Shown in pieces: positions 9,998 through 17,365 of a stretch of DNA of 38,371 bases. Under the pieces are notes generated by a model, which was not told the DNA's origin, did no database searches, and saw only the letters and a program-made list of their open reading frames with translations. The stretch lies in the NCBI GenBank assembly GCA_029975745.1, contig JARKOL010000163.1, positions 1 through 38,371 on the forward strand, given 5' to 3'. The translations under genes were made by a program, and so were the position numbers. Position 1 is the stretch's first letter; each line of letters opens with the position of its first letter. The DNA is from Myxococcota bacterium (lineage in GTDB: Bacteria; Myxococcota_A; UBA9042; DTJE01).

Positions 9998-12232
9998 CTA
10001 GCGTAATCGCGGGAATGACGCACGCGGCGGCGTGAAGACCCACCACTCGCCGCCCATCCAGTCGCGTTCGTTGCCGTTGCCCGCCTGCACCGTCGCCACG
10101 ACCCGAACCAGGTAGCGCGCCGAGGGCTCCAGTGCATCCAGCATGGCGTCTTCGTCGGTCGATCCGCCCTGCGCGCCCAGGGTCACAATGACTTCCTGGC
10201 CCTCGGCAATCGGGCCCAGGTCGAGGGCGTGCGGCAGATCCGGCAGCGTGGTGCCCCAGCGCAATTGCACCGCGGAGGCGTCGGTATTCAGCGTGAACGT
10301 CACGCGGACTCGCCCGTCCGGAAGCGGCGTCGTGGCCAGCGGACCGATGACGGCCCGGGGCGGCGGGGCCGCGATCGTTCCCTCGGGGACCGCGCTGGCG
10401 GTCGCGTCCAGGAACGACTGGATGCGGGACGGCCCCGCCGGGGACGCGGCACCAAGCCCCGCATCGATCATCGTCTGTCGCACCAGGGCCAACTCCTCCC
10501 TGGCCCAGGCGGCCCAGGGGCCCAGGTCCGGGTCGGGAGCGGCACCGCCCAGGGTTCGGGCCCGCTGGGCCCACAGGAACAGGTCGATGGCCCGCCATGT
10601 CCGGGCCGCGAACGCCTGGTGGCGCAGCCGGAATTCCAGGTCCGCCCGATCCTCGGGGCGCAGCACGTCGGGGCTTGCCGCGACCCAGTCCAGGAAGGTG
10701 ATCAGGTCCGCGGCCGCAAGGTCCACCGCCTCGGAACCTTCCTGCCACAAGTCCAATACCGTGTCGCGGTCCGGCGATCGGATGCGGTCGTACACCGATT
10801 GCCATGCCGGATCCCATTTGGGCATGTTGCCCCGGCTGAACAGTTCGCCGAACGCGGCCTTGGACGGGATGTCCGTCCCCTTCTCCAGCGCCCAGATGCC
10901 CAGCGCATAGTGGGACTTCAGCCGAATCGGGAACGTGTTCTCGAGGATCTGGCGCAGCAGGTCCGCATCGTCGCCGGGCGGCAGGTCGTAGCGGTCCTGA
11001 AGGAATCCCTCCCAGATCGTCTTCAACGGCGTTTCCGGGTTGTCCACGAAGGCGGACAGGGCGCGCAGATTGACCTCGTTCGGGGTCCCCAGCGAGCGGT
11101 TGCTGCCGCGTTCGATCCGGACGACGTAGCCGATGCCGCGGTTGGCCCATGCGTGCTGCATGCGGAAGCGGAAGTACCCCGGGCTGCAGAAGGGCAGTCG
11201 CGATGCGCCGTAGTACTCGCCGCCCACGTCCAGCTCCAGGATGGACGGATGCGGCCCCACCTGACCCACCGTGGGGTCATGGGGGTTGTAGGGTTGCCAG
11301 TCGCCCACGTCGGACTTGTGCATCCCGACGAAGTCCAGTCCGCGGGAGGCTGCGAATCCGTACGAGTGCCACGGAATTTCCGCCGGTTCGTGCAGGAAGA
11401 CGCGGGCCACCATCTCCATCCCGCGGACCGCCAGAACCTTGCCCAGTGCCTCGGTGATCATCCGGATGCGGACATCGTTCGGCGGAGCCTCGAAGGGGTT
11501 GTCCCACTGGTCCATGCACCAGTCGCAACTGCATGCCGTGAACCAGGGCGACATCGGGGCCGACCCGAACATCAGCACGACGCCGTCCACCCGCGGGATC
11601 CGATCCAGGGCGGCATTCCACGCGGCAGCCCGGTCCATCCAGACCGTGTCGCCGGGCTCGTAGCACACGTCCAGCCCGGTGCCGCTGAACTCGTGAACCC
11701 AGATGAACGCCTTCATCCCACGCTGGTGCGCGGCGTCGATGGCGTCGTTCAGGGTCTGCACGCGGGTGGTCGTGGCGGCATCGTTGCCCAGCAGATCCTC
11801 GAAGTTCATCACCAGGTCGTGCGAAAGCTGGATGTGGTTGACCCGGTAGGCCGACGCGGCCTCCAGCGCCTCCATCACCTTCTCGGGGTTCGAATCCAGC
11901 AGGATCCAGCCGCGCACGGGCGAGTAGTTGGCGCGGTCGAACTCCCAGGGTTCCGCGTCGGTGGCATCGAGGGCGTCGTCGGGCCCCGGATCGGGCGCAT
12001 CCGTGGTCGCGTCCTCACCAGGCCCCTCGTCGCCGCCGCCTGGGTCCAGAACGGTGTCGAGCCAAGGATCGCCGGGCAGGTCGCTCGGAAGGCCCGGGTC
12101 CATCATGGCGTCCGTCCCGGCGTCGTGCCTCGCGTCGCCGCCGCCCGGGGCGGCGCCCTGGCCGCCGCCACCACAGGCGGCCAGGGCCGCGGCGGTCGCC
12201 AGCATCAGGAACGAGTCGCGAATGCGCGTCAT
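9998..12232 (-). CDS. Lipoprotein with TIM-barrel glycoside-hydrolase-like domain (family uncertain) and D/P/G-rich tether
   Basis: Lipobox 'AALAACGGGG', long D/P/G-rich linker, 'ASAYRVNHIQLSHDLVMNFEDLL...AIDAAHQRGMKAFIWVHEF...CSCDWCMDQ', C-terminal fibronectin-like segment. Confidence 0.6.
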   Translation of the reverse strand: MTRIRDSFLMLATAAALAACGGGGQGAAPGGGDARHDAGTDAMMDPGLPSDLPGDPWLDTVLDPGGGDEGPGEDATTDAPDPGPDDALDATDAEPWEFDRANYSPVRGWILLDSNPEKVMEALEAASAYRVNHIQLSHDLVMNFEDLLGNDAATTTRVQTLNDAIDAAHQRGMKAFIWVHEFSGTGLDVCYEPGDTVWMDRAAAWNAALDRIPRVDGVVLMFGSAPMSPWFTACSCDWCMDQWDNPFEAPPNDVRIRMITEALGKVLAVRGMEMVARVFLHEPAEIPWHSYGFAASRGLDFVGMHKSDVGDWQPYNPHDPTVGQVGPHPSILELDVGGEYYGASRLPFCSPGYFRFRMQHAWANRGIGYVVRIERGSNRSLGTPNEVNLRALSAFVDNPETPLKTIWEGFLQDRYDLPPGDDADLLRQILENTFPIRLKSHYALGIWALEKGTDIPSKAAFGELFSRGNMPKWDPAWQSVYDRIRSPDRDTVLDLWQEGSEAVDLAAADLITFLDWVAASPDVLRPEDRADLEFRLRHQAFAARTWRAIDLFLWAQRARTLGGAAPDPDLGPWAAWAREELALVRQTMIDAGLGAASPAGPSRIQSFLDATASAVPEGTIAAPPPRAVIGPLATTPLPDGRVRVTFTLNTDASAVQLRWGTTLPDLPHALDLGPIAEGQEVIVTLGAQGGSTDEDAMLDALEPSARYLVRVVATVQAGNGNERDWMGGEWWVFTPPRASFPRLR

Positions 12233-12341
12233 GGCGGGCCTCCGGTTCGGGACGGTCCAAGCGTAGCCAAGTCATGGGCCGCCGTCGAGCCGGCGGCGCC
12301 AGGGCTGAGTCAAGCCCCGCCGGTCCAGGGCCCGCGGCTCT

Positions 12342-12510
12342 GGACGCGAAGCGTCCGTGGAGTGCTGCGGCCATGCCGCAGCCCTCTGGTCGCCCGCCTG
12401 ACGGTGGCCGCCCGTACCACGGAGGCAAGGGCGCAGGCTGGCGCCTGCGGACTCCCCGGAGGCAAGGGCGCAGGCTGGCGCCTGCGCACTCCACGGACGC
12501 TGCGCGTCGG
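12342..12510. repeat. Palindromic intergenic repeat, copy B (composite, includes a 37-bp-period direct duplication)
   Basis: GGACGC-GAA-GCGTCC (12342-12356), GCTGCGGC-CAT-GCCGCAGC (12364-12382), GCGCAGGCTGGCGCCTGCG at 12431 and 12468 inside the duplicated GGAGGCAAGG...ACTCC unit, then inverted 'ccacggacgctgcgcgtc'. Confidence 0.8.
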
Positions 12511-12518
12511 GGAAGGGC

Positions 12519-12556
12519 GGGTACGGGCACGGGTACGGGCACGGGTACGGGCACGG
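12519..12556 (+). repeat. GGGTACGGGCAC tandem repeat (3 copies); G-quadruplex motif
   Basis: (GGGTACGGGCAC)x3 followed by GG: six GGG runs with exact 3-nt loops, about 77 bp upstream of the EF-G start codon. Confidence 0.85.
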
Positions 12557-12632
12557 CGCACGGCGGCATCGACGCGGCCGTCGTGCGATGGCATAATCCC
12601 CGCGCCTGGAAACGAAGGCGGGGGGAATCCCG

Positions 12633-14687
12633 ATGGCCGAACGCGACCGCACAAGCCTGAAATCGATGCAGCGCATCCGGAACCTGGGCATCATCGCCCA
12701 CATCGATGCCGGCAAGACCACCGTCACCGAACGGCTGCTGTTCGTCACCGGGCGCACCCACAAGATGGGCGAAGTCCATGACGGTGAGGCCGTGATGGAT
12801 TTCATGGTCCAGGAACAGGAGCGCGGCATCACCATTTCCAGCGCCGTCACCTCGTTCGAATGGGACAACCACGAATTCCATCTGGTCGATACCCCCGGGC
12901 ACGTCGATTTCACGATGGAGGTCGAGCGATCCCTTCGCGTCCTGGACGGCGGCGTCGTCGTCTTCGACGGGGTCGCCGGCGTCGAACCCCAGTCCGAAAC
13001 GGTGTGGCACCAGGCCGACAAGTACCGCGTCCCCCGCCTGGGGTTCGTCAACAAGCTGGACCGGGTCGGCGCCGACTTCGAGATGTGCGTCCGCATGATG
13101 CGCGAACGCTTTCCCCAGGCCATCCTGCCCATCCAGCTTCCCATCGGCGTCGAGTCCACCTTTCGCGGCGTCGTCGATCTGATCCGCTGGCGCACCCTGA
13201 CCTGGGACGGCTCGGACCCCCGGGACACCCAGATCGTCGAAGGCGTTCCCGCGGACCTCGAGGACGAGGCGCGCCAGGCCCGCGACGACCTGGTCGCCGG
13301 CATCGCCGACCATGACGAGGTCATCGCCGACAAGTACCTGCTGGGCGATGAAGTCACCGTGCCCGAGATCCTGGCCGGGCTCCGACGCCTGACGCTGGCC
13401 GGCCAGGTGGTGCCCGTCCTGTGCGGGTCGGCCCTGCGCAACAAGGGCATACTGCCGCTGCTGGACGCGGTCGTCGAACTGCTGCCGTCCCCGATCGACC
13501 TGCCGCCGGTCCAGGGACGCCACCCGAAGACCGACGAGCCAACCACGCGTCCCCACGACCCCAAGGCCCCCCTGTGCGCGCTGGTGTACAAGGTCCAGGT
13601 CGTGGACGAAGGGCGGCGCCTGACGTACCTGCGGATCTATTCGGGCACCATCGACGAGAAGGCCGACGCCTTCAATCCCGGGCGCAACATCACCGAAAAG
13701 TTCAGCCGCATCTTCCTGGTCCACGCCAAGGACCGCACGCGCCTGGAAGTCGTCGGCGCCGGCAACATCGTCGGCGTCCTGGGACTGAAGGTCACGGGAA
13801 CCGGCGAAACGCTGTGCGACCGCGGCCATCCGATTCTTCTGGAATCCATTCGCGCCTACGAGCCCGTGATCAGCATGGCCATCGAAACCGAAGTCCAGAG
13901 CGATCGCGAGAAGCTGGACCTGACGCTGCGCCGCATTGCCGACGAGGACCCCACCTTCCGTTTTCGCGAGGATCCCGACACCGGCCAGACCGTCATGTCC
14001 GGCATGGGCGAACTGCACCTGGACATCATCGCCGATCGACTGCGGCGGGATTTCGGGATCGGGGTTCGCGTCGGGCGCCCCGAGGTCGTGTACGCCGAAA
14101 CGGTCACGCGCCCCAACGAGGGCGCGGGCGTCTGCGACATCGACAACGACGAGGCCAAGGTCTTCGCGCGCCTGGTCCTGCGCGTCGCCCCGGCCGAGCG
14201 GGGCTCGGGAGGCACGGTCGAGTTGCCCGCGATGCTTCCGGGGATCTCGCCCAACCTGCTTGCCGCCGCGCGAACGGGGGTCCAGGAGGCCCTCAGGGGC
14301 GGGGTCCTGCACGGCCTGACCCTGACCGACATCGAGGCCACGGTCGTCGGCCTCGAGACCCGCGAGGGGCGCACCATCGACGAGACCGCCGTCAAGATTG
14401 CGGCGATGAACGCGGTTCGCGAGTCCTGCGGCGGCGCCGCACCCGCGCGGATGGCCCCGATCGGCGCCATCGAGATCGTCGTTCCCGGGGAGTTCATGGG
14501 CGAGGTGCTGGGCGGCCTTCAGGTGCGGCGCGGCATCATCGAGTCGATGGAGGACCGCGGTCCGGTCAAGGTGGTGCGAGCCACGGCCCCCATCGAGCGC
14601 ATGTTCGGCTACGCCACGGAACTGCGGTCGGCCACCCAGGGGCGCGGCACCTTCGCCATGCAATTCGCTCGCTACGACATCGAATAA
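12633..14687 (+). CDS. Elongation factor G-family GTPase (probable EF-G paralog)
   Basis: 684 aa; 'NLGIIAHIDAGKTTVTERLL', 'EQERGITISSAVTSFEW', 'LVDTPGHVDFTMEVERSLRVLDG', 'NKLDRVGADF', 'IERMFGYATELRSATQGRGTFAMQF'. GGGGG upstream of ATG. Confidence 0.93.
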   Translation: MAERDRTSLKSMQRIRNLGIIAHIDAGKTTVTERLLFVTGRTHKMGEVHDGEAVMDFMVQEQERGITISSAVTSFEWDNHEFHLVDTPGHVDFTMEVERSLRVLDGGVVVFDGVAGVEPQSETVWHQADKYRVPRLGFVNKLDRVGADFEMCVRMMRERFPQAILPIQLPIGVESTFRGVVDLIRWRTLTWDGSDPRDTQIVEGVPADLEDEARQARDDLVAGIADHDEVIADKYLLGDEVTVPEILAGLRRLTLAGQVVPVLCGSALRNKGILPLLDAVVELLPSPIDLPPVQGRHPKTDEPTTRPHDPKAPLCALVYKVQVVDEGRRLTYLRIYSGTIDEKADAFNPGRNITEKFSRIFLVHAKDRTRLEVVGAGNIVGVLGLKVTGTGETLCDRGHPILLESIRAYEPVISMAIETEVQSDREKLDLTLRRIADEDPTFRFREDPDTGQTVMSGMGELHLDIIADRLRRDFGIGVRVGRPEVVYAETVTRPNEGAGVCDIDNDEAKVFARLVLRVAPAERGSGGTVELPAMLPGISPNLLAAARTGVQEALRGGVLHGLTLTDIEATVVGLETREGRTIDETAVKIAAMNAVRESCGGAAPARMAPIGAIEIVVPGEFMGEVLGGLQVRRGIIESMEDRGPVKVVRATAPIERMFGYATELRSATQGRGTFAMQFARYDIE

Positions 14688-14788
14688 TCCCGACCCCGAC
14701 TCGTCCAGGGCCGCCGGCGTTTGGCCCCGGTCCCATCGCGGGCGGGGGATTCGCCTGGTCCCCGGCGGATATTTCGCGGCAACAGCGA

Positions 14789-14818
14789 TTGACGCTGGCT
14801 TTCCGACCGCAGTAACAT
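14789..14818 (+). promoter_or_regulatory. Candidate sigma70-type promoter (TTGACG-N18-TAACAT) for the TRAP operon
   Basis: ttgacg 14789-14794, taacat 14813-14818; 34 bp upstream of tatT ATG. Confidence 0.5.
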
Positions 14819-14851
14819 CCCCCGGTTGTGGGGGCCGAACAGGAGAGCCGT

Positions 14852-15724
14852 ATGACCTCGCGAATTTCGATCGCCGTCGTCGTGGCCGCGTCGTTCCTGA
14901 CGGTCGGCTGCCAGTGGAACAAGCTCGTGGCGGACAATCTGACCGCAACGATGGACGATCAGAAGCGGTCGTTCTACGAGGAACCGTCCGTTGCCCACGC
15001 CCGCGCCGGCGCTCCCGCGCTGCTGAAGCTGCTGGATGGGTTCCTGGTGTCCTCGCCCGACAACCCGGAACTGCTGGTTCGCGCTGCCGAACTGAACTGC
15101 GGCTTCGCGATGCTGCTGATCGAGGAGGAGGACCCGGAGTGGGCCTCGGCGCTGTACCAGCGCGGCTTCAAGTACGCCGAGAAGCTGCTGAAGGCGCGCC
15201 TGCCCGGGTACTCGGACGCCCGCAACATCGATGACCTGGTTGCCGTGCTGGCCAAGGCCGGCAAGGGCGACGTCGGCCCCATCTTCTGGGCCGGGGACTG
15301 CCTGGGCGGCTACATGAACCTGAACCGCGAGGACGCCAGCGCGTTCGCCGAGATGCCCCGGGTGCTGGCGTTCGCCCGCCGCGCGATGGAACTGGACGAA
15401 AGCTACTTCTACGGCGGTCCCCACATGTTCCTGGGATTCGCCTATGGGGCCCTGGGTGCCTCGATCGGCGGCAAGCCCGAGGACAGCCGCATGCACTTCG
15501 AGAAGTCGTTCGCCGTCACGAATGGACGCTTCCTGCTGGCGAAGGTCTACTTCGCCAAGACGTATTGCGTGCAGGTCCAGGACCGCGCGCTGTTCGAGGA
15601 GACCCTGCAGGAAGTGGTCGATGCGCCGGACGACCTGGCGCCCGAATTCCAGCTGGTGAACGCGGCCTCGAAGCAGATGGCCCAGCGGCTGCTGGACCGG
15701 ATGGACGAACTGTTCCTGGACTAG
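14852..15724 (+). CDS. TatT-family TRAP transporter-associated TPR lipoprotein
   Basis: Lipobox 'LTVGCQW'; alpha-helical repeat sequence with 'PEWASALYQRGFKYAEKLL', 'YFYGGPHMFLGFAYG'. Directly upstream of dctP/Q/M. RBS ggagag. Confidence 0.8.
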   Translation: MTSRISIAVVVAASFLTVGCQWNKLVADNLTATMDDQKRSFYEEPSVAHARAGAPALLKLLDGFLVSSPDNPELLVRAAELNCGFAMLLIEEEDPEWASALYQRGFKYAEKLLKARLPGYSDARNIDDLVAVLAKAGKGDVGPIFWAGDCLGGYMNLNREDASAFAEMPRVLAFARRAMELDESYFYGGPHMFLGFAYGALGASIGGKPEDSRMHFEKSFAVTNGRFLLAKVYFAKTYCVQVQDRALFEETLQEVVDAPDDLAPEFQLVNAASKQMAQRLLDRMDELFLD

Positions 15725-15751
15725 TGTCCGAACCCACGAGGAGGTGACCCG

Positions 15752-16750
15752 ATGACCCGTTTTGCTAGCGCCCTGGCCCTGGCGTTCCTGCTTGCGCTGC
15801 CGTCGGCGGTCCGCGCCCAGGAAACGTTCCTGTTGAAGGTTGCGACCGTGGCGCCGGAAGGGTCCGTGTGGCTGAAGGTCATGCGCCAGATGGCGAAGGA
15901 CATCGAAAAGGAGTCCGGCGGCACGATCCAGTTCCGCTTCTTTGCCGGCGGCGTTCTGGGCGACGACAAGACCGTCCTCGAGAAGATGAAGTACGGCCAG
16001 GTCCAGGCGGCCGGCCTGACGGGCGTCGGCCTGGGCGAGGTGCTGCCCGAGACGCGCGTCATGGAGCTGCCGTTCCACTTCCGGACGTACAAGCAGGTGG
16101 ACTGCGTGCTGAACGAGCTGCAGCCCGACTTCGAAAAGAAGTTCATGGACGCCGGCTACGTGATGCTGGGCTGGTCCGACCAGGGCTTCGTCTACCTGAT
16201 GTCGCGCAAGGAGATCCGCAGGGCCGAGGACATGAGCGGCACCAAGCCCTGGGTCTGGGACGTCGATCCCCTGGCCAAGGCCATCTTCCAGGCGTTCAAG
16301 CTGAACGGCGTGCCCCTGGCCCTGCAGGACGTGTTCGCGTCCCTGCAAAGCGGCCTGATCGACACCGTGTACATCTCGCCCGTCGCGGGCATCGCGTTGC
16401 AGTGGTACACCAAGGTCAACACCATGGTGAACCTGCCGATTACCGACGGCGCCGGCGCCATCCTGCTGTCCAAGTCGGTGTGGGACAAGATGTCCCCCGC
16501 CCAGCAGACCCTGCTGAAGACGAAGGTCGGGGAGTACACCCGCAAGCTGAACGTCGCGACCCGCAAGCTGAACGACAAGTCCATCGACGTGCTGCGCGAG
16601 AAGGGCCTGACCATCGTGACCCCGGACGAGGCCCAGGTGGCGGCGTTCCGCGTCAAGGGCAAGGAGGCGGCGAACCTGCTGGTGGGCAAGCTGTTCTCCA
16701 AGGCGCTGCTGGACCGCGTCCAGGGCCTGCTCGACGGCAAGTGCAAGTAG
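15752..16750 (+). CDS. dctP: TRAP transporter substrate-binding protein (DctP family)
   Basis: Signal peptide; 'LLKVATVAPEGSVWLKVMRQMAKDIEKESGGTIQFRFFAGGVLGDDKTVLEKMKYGQVQAAGLTGVGLGEVLPETRVMELPF'. Confidence 0.93.
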   Translation: MTRFASALALAFLLALPSAVRAQETFLLKVATVAPEGSVWLKVMRQMAKDIEKESGGTIQFRFFAGGVLGDDKTVLEKMKYGQVQAAGLTGVGLGEVLPETRVMELPFHFRTYKQVDCVLNELQPDFEKKFMDAGYVMLGWSDQGFVYLMSRKEIRRAEDMSGTKPWVWDVDPLAKAIFQAFKLNGVPLALQDVFASLQSGLIDTVYISPVAGIALQWYTKVNTMVNLPITDGAGAILLSKSVWDKMSPAQQTLLKTKVGEYTRKLNVATRKLNDKSIDVLREKGLTIVTPDEAQVAAFRVKGKEAANLLVGKLFSKALLDRVQGLLDGKCK

Positions 16751-16792
16751 GCCTGCCCGGGCCTCCCCCCCCCCTTGAAGAGGTGTCCTGAA

Positions 16793-17365
16793 ATGACACG
16801 AGTGGTCGAAGCGATCGACCGCGTCGTCGCCAAGGCGGAAACGGCCGTCCTGGCGTTCGTCGTCGGGTTGATGGTGCTGCTGGCCTTCATCGAGGTGATG
16901 CTGAAGCTGGCGGGTGCGGGCGTTCCGCAACTGGCGCAGTTCAATCGCTATCTGGTGATCTGGGTCGGGTTCCTGGGCGGCGCCGTGGCCAGCTACCAGG
17001 CGCGCCACATCAATATCGACATCGTGACCCGTTTCATCGGCGGCGAGGCCGCCAGGCGCGTCGTGGCGTTGATCGTGAATCTGGCGGCCCTGCTGCTGAC
17101 CCTGATGTTCCTGCGGGTCGGATTGTCGTACGTCGGCGACATGATCGAGGCGGACAAGGTGGCCTTCCGGGGCCGGATGTTCGGCCTGAACATCGGGTTC
17201 AGGGACTGGTGGTTCTCGCTGGTGATTCCGGCGGGACTGGCCTTGATGTCGTGGCACTTCCTGGCGCGGCTGCTGTACGCCGCGGCGAACCATGACCCCG
17301 GGGATCGTTCCGCCAAGGCACCGACGGCCGAGGCGATCGCCGACACCGAAGGAGGTGCGGCATGA
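16793..17365 (+). CDS. dctQ: TRAP transporter small permease (DctQ family)
   Basis: About 190 aa, four hydrophobic segments, 'RYLVIWVGFLGGAVASYQARHINIDIVTRF'. Overlaps dctM start by 4 bp (ATGA). Confidence 0.9.
   Translation: MTRVVEAIDRVVAKAETAVLAFVVGLMVLLAFIEVMLKLAGAGVPQLAQFNRYLVIWVGFLGGAVASYQARHINIDIVTRFIGGEAARRVVALIVNLAALLLTLMFLRVGLSYVGDMIEADKVAFRGRMFGLNIGFRDWWFSLVIPAGLALMSWHFLARLLYAAANHDPGDRSAKAPTAEAIADTEGGAA

Noticed and set aside
10229-12781. 850-aa plus-strand ORF
   Set aside because: Opposite the 744-aa lipoprotein and running through repeat copy B; composition is shadow-like.
12015-14948. 977-aa minus-strand ORF opposite EF-G
   Set aside because: Shadow ORF of a strongly conserved gene; no recognisable domain.
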